The notes under the pieces: generated by a model
The model's database searches: none
Told to the model about the DNA's origin: nothing
Seen by the model: only the letters and a program-made list of their open reading frames with translations
Shown here: positions 12,488 to 25,609 of the stretch, one piece after another
Numbering within the stretch: position 1 is the stretch's first letter
Layout: every line of letters starts with the position of its first letter
From: Sulfurisphaera javensis
GTDB lineage: Archaea > Thermoproteota > Thermoprotei_A > Sulfolobales > Sulfolobaceae
DNA: 64,000 nt
NCBI RefSeq assembly: GCF_041154675.1
Contig: NZ_AP031322.1
Location: 1,302,001-1,366,000, forward strand
Direction of reading: 5' to 3'
Made by a program: the position numbers and the translations under genes

Positions 12488-12736
12488 TCATAGAATTCCT
12501 AATTTATGGGCTATATCAGTAGCATTAGATTCCTTTGATAGCTTAACATATGCTTTCTTTTCTCCTTTGTTAGTTATTAACGTATTAACTTTTTCTACTT
12601 TAACATTAAACATGGTTTCAATTTCTTTCTTAATATCAACCTTAGTTGCTCCTTTTTCTACTATAACTGTTAAAGTGTTTTGAGATTCAATTAATCTAAT
12701 AGCTTTTTCGGTAGTTAAAAATTCTTTAATTATCAT
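12488..12736 (-). CDS. rpl23: 50S ribosomal protein L23
   Basis: Exit-tunnel rim protein and docking site for SRP and other nascent-chain factors. 82 residues with [20 protein letters not shown] and [13 protein letters not shown], family-typical. The start overlaps the rpl4 stop by four bases. Confidence 0.95.
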   Translation of the reverse strand: MIIKEFLTTEKAIRLIESQNTLTVIVEKGATKVDIKKEIETMFNVKVEKVNTLITNKGEKKAYVKLSKESNATDIAHKLGIL

Positions 12737-13533
12737 AATACTAACCTCCCATCAAATCTTTTACGTAGTACATCAATAGCTGATTTAGTATAAATGGTTA
12801 ATCTGCCAGGGTGACCACCTGGGGCCAAATGTATAACACTTAGGTCTTTAGCTAAGATAGTGTCTACCCCAGCTAAATTTGAAGACGCTTTAATAAATTG
12901 GGGATCATATTCATGAATTACAATTAGAGGACCTTTTGGCTCTTTGTATCTCCTTCCTCTCATTTTTCCTTTCCCTGACCGTATTTTAGTCTTTTCTTTT
13001 ACTCTTTCAATATCTTCTGATACCTTTAAAGACTCTAATGTTTCCAGTATATCACTACTCTTAGATATCTTCACAATATCATCACTAACGATTATAGGAA
13101 GTGTTTCGGCAGAAAAAACATGTCCTCTACTTTTTACTAAATTAATATCAGTGGTAGCACTTAATGCACTTATTATAGCTAATCTTTTCTCTTTTTTATT
13201 GATTTCTTCCTCAAGCCTCTTTTCTACTTTAGGAGGAAATGCTAATCTACCGCCAACTGTATTTGGTGCTAAGGCAGCTTCTCCAGTAGTTTTAACTCTT
13301 GGAACTCTTGCTAATCCTAAGTTAATACCAAAGCTTACTGCTGATGTTCTCTTTCCTGCCATTGGATCTCTTCCTTTAGGTTGTAAGGATTTTGTAAATT
13401 CTGATAAAAAAGCTCTTCTTATTAGATCTTTCCTTACTGGATAACTAAAGAAAATAGGTAATTCTATCTCTTCTATCTTATTTCCTTTAAGATCAAAAAC
13501 TTGAGTTTTTTTAGCTTGTAATTCAAGATACAT
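12733..13533 (-). CDS. rpl4: 50S ribosomal protein L4
   Basis: Large-subunit protein with a tunnel loop. ATG at 13533 ([18 protein letters not shown]) is chosen: it sits 8 bp after rpl3 and a GGTGA ribosome-binding sequence precedes it, while the longer in-frame version would overlap rpl3. The loop with [17 protein letters not shown] and the C-terminal [17 protein letters not shown] are archaeal/L4e features. About 266 residues. Confidence 0.94.
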   Translation of the reverse strand: MYLELQAKKTQVFDLKGNKIEEIELPIFFSYPVRKDLIRRAFLSEFTKSLQPKGRDPMAGKRTSAVSFGINLGLARVPRVKTTGEAALAPNTVGGRLAFPPKVEKRLEEEINKKEKRLAIISALSATTDINLVKSRGHVFSAETLPIIVSDDIVKISKSSDILETLESLKVSEDIERVKEKTKIRSGKGKMRGRRYKEPKGPLIVIHEYDPQFIKASSNLAGVDTILAKDLSVIHLAPGGHPGRLTIYTKSAIDVLRKRFDGRLVL

Positions 13534-13540
13534 GGATATT

Positions 13541-14572
13541 TCACCCTTGCTGACTGTATAAATTAACATATGTTAGCTTAGGAACTGACTGTGGATTCCA
13601 ACTTGGTCTTATTGGATATCTCAAGAACAATGGTCTTTTCTTAGCGCCAATTACTGAGCCCTCAATTATAAGATAAGTGTTCTTAACTAATCCATAATTC
13701 ACAAAGCCACCTTTTGGATTTATTTCGTCTGGATTATCCGATATCTTTAGTATTCTTTTGTTATATTCTGTTCTTCTATGGAATCCCATTTGTCCCGGTT
13801 GTGGAACGTAACTTGGCGTAGAGAATGAAGGTCCTCTTGCTCCAACTTTTCTGCTTCCTTTTCTGTGTTTGTGCCATCTAGGTAGCTCTACAACACCATA
13901 TCTTTTAATAACTCCTTGGAATCCTTTACCTTTTGTTACACCAATTATGTCTATTAACTGACCTTCTTTAAATACGTCCTTTACACTTAAAGGTTTACCT
14001 AGAATATTTAATGCATAGTTTAATTGAGCCTTTATATCTCCTCCACCTAATTGTATTTCGACTATTTCAGGTTTTTTCTTACCTAATGCAGGAACCAACT
14101 TTGGCTGAGTTGTAATTAAAACTCTTAAATATAAGATGTCATTTATCCTAGAATTTAATGTATCTAATTTTCCTTTCATTTTCTCTTTATCTAGTTTGAG
14201 TCTAGCAATCTTTCTTGTTTGTAATGTTTTAAGAACGTCTTCTGGCAGTTCTCCCCAATATTCTGATAAAGTTGTAGGTTCTCCTTTAGGTCCCATAACG
14301 TATGCTCTTAGTGCTAATGGTATAATAGGGGGAGTTTCAATTATGCTCACTGGAACATAAATTTCTTTCCCGTAATTAGGAGAAGTAGGTTTATCATCAA
14401 TCATGAAAATATGAGTCATGCCAACTTTGTAACCTACAAATCCTAATAATTTTGGTTCATTTAATTGAATAGTCGGCCAACTTCTAGGTGTAGGCAAAAT
14501 TTCGCTAGCTCTTTTTCTCGGTCTTACACCAGCCGAACCTCTCCTTGGCGAAGCAAGCTTACGATGACCCAT
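13541..14572 (-). CDS. rpl3: 50S ribosomal protein L3
   Basis: Large-subunit assembly initiator and first gene of the S10-type superoperon. At 343 residues it has the archaeal/eukaryotic length. Seen motifs: [22 protein letters not shown] at the N terminus, [24 protein letters not shown] and the tunnel-facing W-loop ([19 protein letters not shown]). A likely box A lies about 40 bp upstream. Confidence 0.96.
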   Translation of the reverse strand: MGHRKLASPRRGSAGVRPRKRASEILPTPRSWPTIQLNEPKLLGFVGYKVGMTHIFMIDDKPTSPNYGKEIYVPVSIIETPPIIPLALRAYVMGPKGEPTTLSEYWGELPEDVLKTLQTRKIARLKLDKEKMKGKLDTLNSRINDILYLRVLITTQPKLVPALGKKKPEIVEIQLGGGDIKAQLNYALNILGKPLSVKDVFKEGQLIDIIGVTKGKGFQGVIKRYGVVELPRWHKHRKGSRKVGARGPSFSTPSYVPQPGQMGFHRRTEYNKRILKISDNPDEINPKGGFVNYGLVKNTYLIIEGSVIGAKKRPLFLRYPIRPSWNPQSVPKLTYVNLYSQQG

Positions 14573-14610
14573 TAATTTTCCCTCGTTCCCTTCATTTTAA
14601 AAAATCTCCG

Positions 14611-14620
14611 TATAAAAATG
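14611..14620 (-). promoter_or_regulatory. Putative promoter box A of the rpl3 superoperon
   Basis: On the minus strand the sequence CATTTTTATA lies about 40 bp before the rpl3 ATG in an otherwise short, A/T-rich gap. This matches the crenarchaeal TATA element and would give a short leader. The downstream genes are tightly packed, so this is probably the main promoter for the cluster. No transcript data are available. Confidence 0.5.
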
Positions 14621-14623
14621 TAT

Positions 14624-15370
14624 CTATCCTAAGATGAAATTAAGAATCGATAAGGAAGAGACCAATGCTTCCTCAGCTCTAATATCTTTAACTCCTTGAT
14701 TTGGTATAAAGTTATATATATGTTCAAAACTTTTTACTTCTTTTTTTAATAAACCTCCTTGTGGTGGCCCTATTAGTAATGAGATACCTTCTCTTTCGTA
14801 GAGTGATCTAATCTCATTGGCAAATTCCAGTGGATTTTTGCCAGATCTACTTGCAATGATTAAATTATTAAAATCTCGTAATTTCTCGTAATCAATAAAA
14901 TGCATTTTAAAACCTAAATAATAAGGATAAAAAGTGTATTCTTTAACTTGTAGTGGTTTTGTATTAGTAATTAAAATAATTCTAGCGTTGGTCTTTAACT
15001 TATTTTTAAGTCCAAAAATCCCTTTTTTACCTAATCTATATTCTCCTTCAATTGGCTCTTTTGATACTATATGAGAGGGAATATTTATAGGATTTAAAAG
15101 TCCTACTTTCTTTAGATTTTTCTTTATTGGTATCTCCTTTTTTAAATAAGGGGGCAATAAGGCATAATCTATTATATCCGAAATTATATCTATTATTTTT
15201 TTATTCTTATAATCACTAATCCAGTACAAATTTGAAACTCTAAAAATTGCTAGAATTCTTATTATATAAGACAATTTAATCGTAATTTCAGCTAAACTTT
15301 TCTCAGTAGAAAAAATTGATGTAAATAAAATAATATTTAAATCTTTTCTTCTAGGATATGGGAAAATCAA
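14624..15370 (-). CDS. SPOUT-superfamily RNA methyltransferase (COG2106)
   Basis: Putative SAM-dependent RNA methyltransferase with the trefoil-knot SPOUT fold (COG2106, relatives of SPOUT1/CENP-32). The 248-residue protein shows [32 protein letters not shown], the most diagnostic part, an internal barrel insertion ([10 protein letters not shown]), and a C-terminal knot region ([11 protein letters not shown] then [18 protein letters not shown]). Its start overlaps the end of ileS by four bases and it precedes the ribosomal superoperon, so an rRNA target is likely but not shown. Strongly diverged in its N-terminal third. Confidence 0.75.
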   Translation of the reverse strand: MIFPYPRRKDLNIILFTSIFSTEKSLAEITIKLSYIIRILAIFRVSNLYWISDYKNKKIIDIISDIIDYALLPPYLKKEIPIKKNLKKVGLLNPINIPSHIVSKEPIEGEYRLGKKGIFGLKNKLKTNARIILITNTKPLQVKEYTFYPYYLGFKMHFIDYEKLRDFNNLIIASRSGKNPLEFANEIRSLYEREGISLLIGPPQGGLLKKEVKSFEHIYNFIPNQGVKDIRAEEALVSSLSILNFILG

Positions 15371-18300
15371 GCCTTGCTTACTCCAATTGTATATTCTTCG
15401 TCTTCAATTTCCCATGTGGATACAAGATCTCCTTTACTTTCTCCTATAATTAGTTCTTTAGCTCTAGTTTCATTCTTTATATAATCGCTCCACTTCTTAA
15501 TCATATTTGTTCTATCTTCTGGTGGTTTAATATATAAAGTTATATAGTCGTTTATTTGAACGTTTAGTTGTTTTCTCATAAATTGTATTCTTCTTACAAT
15601 GTCTCTAACAATTCCTTCCTCTTCCTCTTCTTCATTTATTTCTTTTCTTAATACAACTACACCTCTATCAAATCTGGCTGAAACATATCCTTCTTCTGTT
15701 TCTTCAAGTATATTAACATGATTAACTTTTATTTGGATAGGTTCTCCGTTTATTATTACTTCATGATATCCTTTAGATATAATATCAGCAGCTACTTTTT
15801 CTGAATTATTTTCAATATATTCAATTATTTTACTACTGAGTCTCTTAAAATCGGGTCCAATTGTTCCCTTATTAGGTAAAGCTTTTACTTTGCTAAATCT
15901 CTTATAACCTTCAATGCCCCCTATTTCTACATCCTTAGAATTAAGCAAGAATTTGATTACATCTTTTACTGCACTAGCCATTTTTACATCGATGTCTGAA
16001 ACGAGGAATACATATGCATTCTTAATTGGCCATCTTAATTTTATTCCAGCTTTAGCCCTTGCATTTAAGCCAGCTTCCGCTATTTCCTTACTTAGTTCGA
16101 ATTCTCTTTCTATTTCTTCATTTATATATTCTTCTTCTACTTCTGGCAAACTCTCCATACTTACAGAGTCTTTCTTATCTACAACAAAATCTTGATATAT
16201 TTTTTCTGCGGTAAACGGAATTACTGTTGACAAGATTGATAATGATCCCTTCAGTACCTTATATAATACATAGTACATAGTTATTTTGTCTGGGTCATTA
16301 CTCTCATTCCATGCTCTTTTTCTAACTAATCTTAAGTAAAATCTACTAATATCATCTATTATAAAGCTTGTAATCTTATTAGCTAATTCATGTACTTTAA
16401 AGTCCTTCATTGCTTCTTTAACTTCCTTTATCATCTTATTGTATCTAGATAATAACCAAAGATCCTCTAATTTAAGATATTTTTTAAGCAAATCTAAAGT
16501 GTATTGTCTGGGATCAAAGTTATCTAAATTCATATAAGTAGAGGCAAAGACATAAACATTCCATATTATGTTAAGGTCTCTCTTTGTTTGGTCCATTGAT
16601 TTCCATGAGAATTTCGCATCTTCCCAAGTAGTATTTCTTAATAGCCATAGCCTTAATACATCTCTACCATACTTCTCAATAACTTGTGAAGGTTCAATAT
16701 AGTTTCCAAGGCTTTTATGCATCTCTCTTCCTTGTTCATCTAACATAAAACCGTGAACTAATACAGCGTTATATGGTGCTTTATCAAGTAGTATTACTCC
16801 AGCTCTCAATAAACTAAAGAACCAACCTCTTAATTGATCATGTCCCTCCAAAACTAAGTCTACTGGTCCTATCTCTTTCCACTTGTTTTCCCAATCTTTG
16901 CCAAGGCTAGCAAAGAAAGCTACTCCACTATCAAACCATACGTCAGCAACATCAGATACTCTATAGGCCTCTCCACCACATTTATCACATCTCACTACTA
17001 CTTGATCTATCCAAGGTCTGTGCAGATCATCAGGAACTTTATTTAATGCAACTTTTTCTAATTCTTCTCTACTACCAACAACAATGATGTTACCACAATT
17101 CTTACATATCCATATAGGTAGTGGTGTTCCCCAGAACCTTTGCCTACTAATTACCCAATCTCTAATTTCTTTAACCATATTACCTATTCTTGTTTTTCCC
17201 CATTCCGGTATCCATTTTACGTTATCAATCTCTCTTAGTAATTCATCTTTCAATTTTGAAACTCCTATAAACCATTGTTCTATTGCCCTTAGAATTAAAG
17301 GAGTTTTACATCTCCAACATACTGGGTATCTGTGAACTATCTTACCACTATAAAGTAATGCATTTCTTTGCTTTAGATCAGCAATTATTTCATTTGCTGA
17401 TTCTCTAACGTTTTTGCCAGCATACTTACCAGCTTCTGGTAAAAATTCACCTCTATCATTGACTAACATAACTACTGGAGCGTTAATTTTCTTACCTATT
17501 TCAAAGTCTACATCACCATGTCCTGGAGCAGAATGAACTAATCCAGTACCTTCAGTTAAGGTTACGTTCTCTCCAGCATCAACTACTATATGATAGTTAT
17601 CTAATCCTTTTTGGGCAGGAACTATATCAGCTAGGGGATGTATATATTGCTTTCCAAGTAGCTCTTCTCCTTTAAAAGTTCTTAGGATCTTATAATTCTT
17701 TATCCTGGCTTCTTTCATCACATCATCTACTCTATCTTTGGCAATTATCAATACCTCTCCACTAACCTCAACTTCTGCATACTCATAATCCTTATTTATC
17801 ATTACAAACACATTTGCTGGTAAAGTCCAAGGCGTGGTTGTCCAGATAACTAGGTACTTGTTATCTTCATTTTTGAGTTTGAACTTAACATAAATTGAAG
17901 GGTCTTCTAAATCCCTATATTCTGAAACCTCATAGTCAGCCAAAGTTGTCTCACATCTAGGACACCAGTGTAAAACGTGGACACCTTTATATAGCAAACC
18001 TCTTTCATAAGCTTTCTTCACAAGTCTCCACGAATTTGATATGTAATAGTCATGTAATGTCATATAAGGGTTATTCCAATCCATGAAAACTCCTACGTTC
18101 TTAAAGTTTTGCGTTAGAGAATTAGCGTTATTTATAGCAAACTCTTTACATTTGGTCACAAAAGTATCTACACCGATTTTTTCTACTACATCAGATTTTT
18201 TCTGAACACCTAATTGCTTCTCCATAGCAACTTCTATTGGTAATCCATGAGTATCATAACCTGGCTGATCATAAGTTCTATATCCCGCTAGTCTCTCATA

Positions 18301-18504
18301 TCTAAGAATACAGTCTTTTATTACCTTATTCCAGATAGTGCCTATGTGTGGAACTGGACTTGAGGGATACGGTGGTCCATCAATAAAGAGGAATTTCTTT
18401 TCAAACTTGCTATTATATTCTTTTAATTTTTCATATATTTTATTCTCTTCCCAGAATTCAAGTATTTCCTTCTCGATAGAGAGTGGATCGAATTTAGGAG
18501 ACAA
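15367..18504 (-). CDS. ileS: Isoleucyl-tRNA synthetase
   Basis: Class I aminoacyl-tRNA synthetase charging tRNA-Ile. 1045 residues with a Rossmann catalytic core split by the CP1 editing domain ([29 protein letters not shown]) and a C-terminal anticodon domain. The HIGH motif is HIGT (residues 53-56) and the KMSKS loop reads MHKSLGN (595-601), both departures from consensus. Several zinc Cys pairs are seen (CPRC, CWRC, CKNC, CDKC). The start is TTG at 18504 ([18 protein letters not shown]). Overlaps the SPOUT gene by four bases. Confidence 0.96.
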   Translation of the reverse strand: MSPKFDPLSIEKEILEFWEENKIYEKLKEYNSKFEKKFLFIDGPPYPSSPVPHIGTIWNKVIKDCILRYERLAGYRTYDQPGYDTHGLPIEVAMEKQLGVQKKSDVVEKIGVDTFVTKCKEFAINNANSLTQNFKNVGVFMDWNNPYMTLHDYYISNSWRLVKKAYERGLLYKGVHVLHWCPRCETTLADYEVSEYRDLEDPSIYVKFKLKNEDNKYLVIWTTTPWTLPANVFVMINKDYEYAEVEVSGEVLIIAKDRVDDVMKEARIKNYKILRTFKGEELLGKQYIHPLADIVPAQKGLDNYHIVVDAGENVTLTEGTGLVHSAPGHGDVDFEIGKKINAPVVMLVNDRGEFLPEAGKYAGKNVRESANEIIADLKQRNALLYSGKIVHRYPVCWRCKTPLILRAIEQWFIGVSKLKDELLREIDNVKWIPEWGKTRIGNMVKEIRDWVISRQRFWGTPLPIWICKNCGNIIVVGSREELEKVALNKVPDDLHRPWIDQVVVRCDKCGGEAYRVSDVADVWFDSGVAFFASLGKDWENKWKEIGPVDLVLEGHDQLRGWFFSLLRAGVILLDKAPYNAVLVHGFMLDEQGREMHKSLGNYIEPSQVIEKYGRDVLRLWLLRNTTWEDAKFSWKSMDQTKRDLNIIWNVYVFASTYMNLDNFDPRQYTLDLLKKYLKLEDLWLLSRYNKMIKEVKEAMKDFKVHELANKITSFIIDDISRFYLRLVRKRAWNESNDPDKITMYYVLYKVLKGSLSILSTVIPFTAEKIYQDFVVDKKDSVSMESLPEVEEEYINEEIEREFELSKEIAEAGLNARAKAGIKLRWPIKNAYVFLVSDIDVKMASAVKDVIKFLLNSKDVEIGGIEGYKRFSKVKALPNKGTIGPDFKRLSSKIIEYIENNSEKVAADIISKGYHEVIINGEPIQIKVNHVNILEETEEGYVSARFDRGVVVLRKEINEEEEEEGIVRDIVRRIQFMRKQLNVQINDYITLYIKPPEDRTNMIKKWSDYIKNETRAKELIIGESKGDLVSTWEIEDEEYTIGVSKA

Positions 18505-18573
18505 GGGCCTTATTGTAGGATAAGATAATTTAGACCACCTTATTAATACATAAAGCTGAGGTTTAAAAACCTT

Positions 18574-19587
18574 TTAACTTATCTTATTGTAAATTTCGTT
18601 TATAATATCGTCAGTAGTTGAATTGCCTCCAACATCTGGCGTTAATGCCTTCTTCTCCTTATATACTAAATAAATTGCGTTTTCTAATGCTCTTGATGCT
18701 TTCAAATATCTATCATCATTAGAAAGTTCGTACATTCTTTCATACATTAAACTCACAGAGAGCAAGAATGCAGTAGGATTAACAATATTTTTACCCGCAA
18801 TGTCAAAAGCTGCACCATGAACTGGTTCAAATAATGCCTTTTTATCACCAATGTTTGCTGATGGAGCTATGCCTAAACTCCCAGCAATTTGACTTGCCTC
18901 ATCACTTAATATATCACCATATACATTCTCAGTTACAATAACATCGAACATTTGCGGATTTCTCACTAAATTTGCTGCTGCAGCATCAACATACATTTCT
19001 GAATAATCAACTTTTCCCTTAAGTACTGATCTACAAGCTTCGGCAAATAAACCGTCCGTTATTCTCATTACATTAGCCTTATGAACACAAGTTACTTTTT
19101 TACGTCTTCTTAATGCGAAATTTAAACCTACTTTTGCTATTCTCTCCGAAGCAAACCTTGTAATAACTTTCATTCCTACTGCCACACCATCTGTTACAAC
19201 ATATTCAAAGCCCTTATACAGATCTTCAGTGTTCTCTCTTACTATTAAAATGTCAACATTGCCATATTTAGTATCAATTCCAGGCAGGGATTTTGCTGGC
19301 CTAATATTGGCATACATATCATACATTTGCCTTAATTTAACTACTACATCAGCCGCTGATTCGCCAACTGGACCTTTTAGAATTATATCTGCTTTATCAA
19401 TAACTTTTAAGCTCTCCTTTGGTAATGCTTCACCAAATCTAGCTAAAGCTCTATCACCTGCTTCTACTTCAATATATTCAATTGGTAACGAGTAAAGTTC
19501 ATTTATTTTTGCTAATATTCTCTTAGATTTAGATACAATTTCAGGACCTACACCATCTCCTTGTATTAGTGCTACAGTAAAGGCCAT
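18574..19587 (-). CDS. leuB: 3-isopropylmalate dehydrogenase
   Basis: NAD-dependent oxidative decarboxylation of 3-isopropylmalate in leucine biosynthesis. 337 residues; the beta-decarboxylating dehydrogenase motifs are intact: GDGVGPEI, the substrate-binding RENTEDLYKG region, and the NAD-binding EPVHGAAFDIAGKNIVNPTA. It closely resembles, from memory, the crystallised enzyme of Sulfolobus sp. strain 7 (S. tokodaii), with scattered substitutions. It stands alone between ileS and a DUF447 gene; no other leu genes are in the window. An isocitrate dehydrogenase role is less likely on that resemblance. Confidence 0.9.
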   Translation of the reverse strand: MAFTVALIQGDGVGPEIVSKSKRILAKINELYSLPIEYIEVEAGDRALARFGEALPKESLKVIDKADIILKGPVGESAADVVVKLRQMYDMYANIRPAKSLPGIDTKYGNVDILIVRENTEDLYKGFEYVVTDGVAVGMKVITRFASERIAKVGLNFALRRRKKVTCVHKANVMRITDGLFAEACRSVLKGKVDYSEMYVDAAAANLVRNPQMFDVIVTENVYGDILSDEASQIAGSLGIAPSANIGDKKALFEPVHGAAFDIAGKNIVNPTAFLLSVSLMYERMYELSNDDRYLKASRALENAIYLVYKEKKALTPDVGGNSTTDDIINEIYNKIS

Positions 19588-19604
19588 GATAGGTTTTAAA
19601 TTGT

Positions 19605-20195
19605 TTAAATTTTTAACCCTTTCTGTGTAAGCAAATCTATTAATTTTTCAACATTTTTAAAACTATTAGGCATTGTTTTTCTTATTATTTCGATTTCATA
19701 CTTGATAATAGGTAAATATTTTTCAAGATCTTCTTTAGTATAAATATCAAGCCTAGAGAAGTGAACTAATAAGTCTATTAGCATAGAATTTCCTCTATTA
19801 AAGGCTGGGTAAATATCGCTATTTTTTCTATAAAAATAAATTTTATAAAAGAAATATGAAGGATCATCTAGTTTTTCGTAATAACAATTTGCTAGTAATG
19901 TATATCCTTGATTTATTATTGGTAAATCTTCAAGAAAAGTATTAGGTTTTAACTCATCGAAGAAGGCATTAAAGAACAAATTGGAATCACTAACTATATT
20001 TATGCTACATTTTGGAAATTTTAGTAAATTAGAAAATGTAATTGTATTTCTATATATCTTTGATTTTAGCACATTTCCACTTTTTATGATTCCTATAGGT
20101 GCTAAGTTTGGTTTTTCTCCATTTGTTCCAAGGATAACCTCATATATACCATCATATGGGAAAACAAGATTTATGATATCAGTTATGTAGTCCAT
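19605..20195 (-). CDS. DUF447 family protein
   Basis: Member of the archaeal DUF447 family (COG2457), predicted to have an FMN-binding split-barrel-like fold. The N-terminal part (YEVILGTNGEKPNLAPIGII) has the family pattern of a barrel strand, a small-residue turn and NxAPIG; the C-terminal helices are weakly conserved. 196 residues. Its ATG (20195) is only 3 bp from the divergent start of the M28 peptidase, so its promoter must lie inside that gene. Biochemical role unknown. Confidence 0.7.
   Translation of the reverse strand: MDYITDIINLVFPYDGIYEVILGTNGEKPNLAPIGIIKSGNVLKSKIYRNTITFSNLLKFPKCSINIVSDSNLFFNAFFDELKPNTFLEDLPIINQGYTLLANCYYEKLDDPSYFFYKIYFYRKNSDIYPAFNRGNSMLIDLLVHFSRLDIYTKEDLEKYLPIIKYEIEIIRKTMPNSFKNVEKLIDLLTQKGLKI
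20168..20177 (+). promoter_or_regulatory. Putative box A of the M28 gene, inside DUF447
   Basis: The TATA-like stretch around GATTTATGAT lies about 26 bp before the M28 ATG at 20199, the spacing expected for a leaderless Sulfolobales transcript. It falls inside the first codons of the oppositely oriented DUF447 gene. Only spacing and composition support it. Confidence 0.35.
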
Positions 20196-20198
20196 ATT

Positions 20199-21539
20199 AT
20201 GAATTTAACAAACAAAGTAAAAGAGTTATCAAAGTATGGAGAACTAATTGCTGGTGATAAGAAAGAAAAGTTTGTTGTAGACAAAATAAAAGCATACTTT
20301 GAGGAGAAGAAAATAGATATTTACATATATCCTCAAGAAGTCTTAAATTGGAAGGAAAATGAAATAGAAATAGAATGTGATGGAAAAAAGATAGACGCTA
20401 TATCCTTTCCTTATTCTCCATCAATAGATATTGAAACAAATGATTATAAAGTAATAAAAGTAAATAATATATTAGAAGTAAATAAATATTATAAAAATAC
20501 TGACGTAATATCAATATTTACTATGGATGATTATTTTAGAAAAATTGTCATAAAAGATGGCAAACTATTATCTCACTTACCTCAAAAACCACCAAGTATA
20601 CCAGCTTTCTATGTAAGATCAAGAGATGTGAATAAGATTCATGGGAAATGTCGATTTTATTTAAAGACTTCATTTACTCCATCCATAGGTTACACCATAG
20701 AGGGTATAATCCCTGGAAAAACAAATGAAAGTATTTACGTAACTGCACATCACGATCACTGGTTCTCCGGCGAGCATGATAACCTTATTTCAGTTGTTAT
20801 CTTACCAGAATTAAGTAGTAAATACGAATTACATTTAGTTTCCTTTACAGCAGAAGAAAGTGGATGTTATTTCAGTAGTTTTTCATGGGCATGCGGTTCT
20901 CACGCCTTTGTAAGGGAGAGTAACATTTCTCCTTTAATTACTATTAGTTTAGACAATCTAACTACTAATCCTCAATATTTTGTTACACCCGGTCTATTAA
21001 AATATTTTGAAAATAACATTTCAAGTCCTTCACCTTATACAGATTCTTATAACTTTTTGAAACTCGGAATTCCAACTATTTCTGTTTCTGATATAAATTA
21101 CTATTATTATCACTCGGAAAGAGATATAATCGATGAAAAAGAAAATTTTGATGAAATAATTCACAAATTAAATAAATTCTTGGCAACAGATATTCAAATT
21201 AACAAATATGAACTTATAAACAATATTTTTAATTTACCTCTTCCAATTGAGATAAAAACCTTAGCATTTAATTTAATAGAAAAGGGAAAGTATAATGAAC
21301 TTCTAAAATTTTATGGAAGCGTGTTAGAGCTTAATAGTGGCCTAATGGAAGCGTGTGAGTTTTATAAATTAGTAGGTCTTAAAAAAGCATATTCTACTGC
21401 TATAGCAATAGAAGATTTTGATGAAATTAAAAACAATTGTGAAAGTAGTGAATGTCAAGAATTGTTTGATAAATATCTATCTTATTTACAAAGAGAAACA
21501 ACTAAAGAATATATTAAGGTTCTAAAAAATCTCTTCTAG
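20199..21539 (+). CDS. M28-family zinc aminopeptidase-like protein
   Basis: Putative zinc-dependent aminopeptidase. 446 residues with no signal peptide, so probably cytosolic. The M28-like catalytic set is recognisable: HHDHW with first metal ligands, EHDN, AEESG with the general base and metal Glu, LDNL, and HSERD near residue 305. An N-terminal domain (1-150) precedes the metal core and a C-terminal helical tail follows. Transcribed divergently from DUF447 with a 3-bp gap; its 3' end overlaps the HAD gene by 18 bp. Peptide substrate unknown. Confidence 0.75.
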   Translation: MNLTNKVKELSKYGELIAGDKKEKFVVDKIKAYFEEKKIDIYIYPQEVLNWKENEIEIECDGKKIDAISFPYSPSIDIETNDYKVIKVNNILEVNKYYKNTDVISIFTMDDYFRKIVIKDGKLLSHLPQKPPSIPAFYVRSRDVNKIHGKCRFYLKTSFTPSIGYTIEGIIPGKTNESIYVTAHHDHWFSGEHDNLISVVILPELSSKYELHLVSFTAEESGCYFSSFSWACGSHAFVRESNISPLITISLDNLTTNPQYFVTPGLLKYFENNISSPSPYTDSYNFLKLGIPTISVSDINYYYYHSERDIIDEKENFDEIIHKLNKFLATDIQINKYELINNIFNLPLPIEIKTLAFNLIEKGKYNELLKFYGSVLELNSGLMEACEFYKLVGLKKAYSTAIAIEDFDEIKNNCESSECQELFDKYLSYLQRETTKEYIKVLKNLF

Positions 21540-22252
21540 CTGTTTTAAGTTTTGAATTACAAAATCAGCATATAATTCTGCAAACTTTACTTTTCCTTCT
21601 CTATCTACTAAGATTGAATAGAGTCCGGCTTTTTTAGCAGCTAAGCAATCTTTAATTGGATCATCCCCTACCATAAGACATTGGCTAACTGAAAGATTAA
21701 GTTTCTCACAAGATAAGATAAAAGGTTGTACATTTGGTTTAGGTTTAATATTATTTTCTCCACTTATAGTAATCACATCAAAATACGAGATTAGCGGGAA
21801 CTTATTTAGTCTTTGTCTTTTGTCTCCCCACTCGCCATCACTATTAGTTATTATACCTAATTTGAAACCCTTTCTTTTCAGATACTCTATTGCGTCTAAA
21901 CTATCTTCATAAGGAGTATTATTTCCAGCAATACTCCAATATATTTGAGTCCATTCATATAAATCTTCCATCTCAGCATTTATATTATATCTCTTTAGTA
22001 ATTCTTCCCACCATACTCTTCTATCGTAAATTCCTTCCTCATCAAGTTTCTTTGAAATCTCAATAAGATTTTTCGTCAACTCCTCTTTTGTTGTGTTAAC
22101 ATTAGGATAATTCTCCTCGATAAAATTTAAAATATCTTCAGCAACTTTAACTAAAGCTTCGTTAGAAAGCTTATCAAAAGAAACTAAAGTATTATCAAAA
22201 TCAAAAAATATAGCCTTAACATCCTTAAAAATATTAAACTCTTCCATGAAAT

Positions 22253-22256
<4 letters not shown>
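21522..22256 (-). CDS. HAD-superfamily hydrolase
   Basis: Probable phosphatase of the haloacid dehalogenase superfamily. Motif I is FFDFDNTLV (nucleophile D19, acid D21), motif II is ITNSD, and motif IV is [15 protein letters not shown]. An alpha-helical cap lies between residues 25 and 110. 244 residues; the substrate cannot be told from sequence. Overlaps the EF-2 stop by four bases, so it may be co-transcribed with it, and converges on the M28 gene with an 18-bp overlap. Confidence 0.85.
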
Positions 22257-24466
<2,210 letters not shown>

Positions 24467-24570
24467 GGTTTAAATCACCATTTTGTATTTAGTAACTTAA
24501 CTTCAGAATATTAAAGTGTAATGGATATCCGTAGTCCTTTTTATAAGAGCATTAGCATTTATAAAAATAA

Positions 24571-24580
24571 CTTTTTATCA
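24571..24580 (+). promoter_or_regulatory. Putative box A of trxB
   Basis: CTTTTTATCA lies about 26 bp before the trxB ATG at 24602, giving a leaderless mRNA. A second A/T element (CATTTATAAAA) is 15 bp further upstream. The 135-bp gap to the divergent EF-2 start holds nothing else recognised. Confidence 0.45.
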
Positions 24581-24601
24581 TAAGAATTAAAATAAGTAAA
24601 T

Positions 24602-25609
24602 ATGCAACAAGAATTTGTTAATAATGAAATATATGACGTCGTAATTGTTGGAGCTGGAATCGCTGGATTAAGTGCAGCATTATACGCTTCAAGACAAAGG
24701 ATGAAAACACTGGTTGTAGCTAAAGATTTAGGAGGGCAGCTAACGTTAACAGACTTGATAGAAAATTATCCAGCAGTAGATTCAATTGGTGGATTGGGTT
24801 TAATAAGGAAAGTTGAAAACCAAGCTAAGAGATTTGGAGCAAAGTTTGTTTATGGTGAAGAGATCAATGAAATACATAAAGAAGGAGATCTTTTCAAGTT
24901 AAAAGGAATACTAGGAGAGTATATAGCTAGAACTGTAATTTTAGCTTTCGGAAAAACTCCTAGAGAACTTAACGTTCCAGGCGAAAAAGAGCTTAAAGGT
25001 AGAGGAGTATCTTACTGTGCAATTTGTGATGCTGCTTTCTTTAAGGATAAACCAGCTGTTGTGGTTGGAGAAGGAGAACCGGGGGTTGAAGCGATAGAAC
25101 TTCTTTCAAGATATGCTAAACCAGCATATTATGTATCATTATCTCAGCAACTAGTCAGCGAAGATGAAGCTACAATAAAATCCCTTTTATCAAATCCTAA
25201 TATTAAAATGTTCTTAGGATATAGAGTTACTAAAATTATTGGAAATTCCAAAGTGGAGGGAGTAGTTATTCAAAATATAAAAACAAAAGAAGAAATAACT
25301 CTTAATGTTGATGGAATAATCATAGAAATGGGATATATTTTACGTACAGATTTTCTAAGAGATTTAGTGAAATTAAATGAAAAAGGAGAGATTATAGTGG
25401 ATGAGCTAGGTAGGACAAGTATGGAGGGAATTTTTGCTGCTGGTGATGTAACAAATACGCCTTATAAGCAAGCAGTAGTAGCTGCTGCTGAGGGCGTAAA
25501 GGCAGCGCTTTCCGCATTCAACTATTTAAGAAGCAAATCTGGTTTACCACCAGTTAGTGTAGATTGGAAAGCTGAAAAGAAGAAAGCTGTAGTCTCATTT
25601 AGGCTCTAG
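24602..25609 (+). CDS. trxB: Thioredoxin reductase (NADPH-dependent flavoprotein)
   Basis: FAD-dependent disulfide reductase supplying electrons to thioredoxin or a protein-disulfide oxidoreductase. 335 residues: FAD-binding [16 protein letters not shown] near the N terminus, redox-active C139-A-I-C142, a second nucleotide site GEGEPGVEA, and the C-terminal FAD motif [13 protein letters not shown]. The 3' end overlaps the convergent XPF gene by 15 bp. The preferred pyridine cofactor is not obvious from the second motif. Confidence 0.92.
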   Translation: MQQEFVNNEIYDVVIVGAGIAGLSAALYASRQRMKTLVVAKDLGGQLTLTDLIENYPAVDSIGGLGLIRKVENQAKRFGAKFVYGEEINEIHKEGDLFKLKGILGEYIARTVILAFGKTPRELNVPGEKELKGRGVSYCAICDAAFFKDKPAVVVGEGEPGVEAIELLSRYAKPAYYVSLSQQLVSEDEATIKSLLSNPNIKMFLGYRVTKIIGNSKVEGVVIQNIKTKEEITLNVDGIIIEMGYILRTDFLRDLVKLNEKGEIIVDELGRTSMEGIFAAGDVTNTPYKQAVVAAAEGVKAALSAFNYLRSKSGLPPVSVDWKAEKKKAVVSFRL

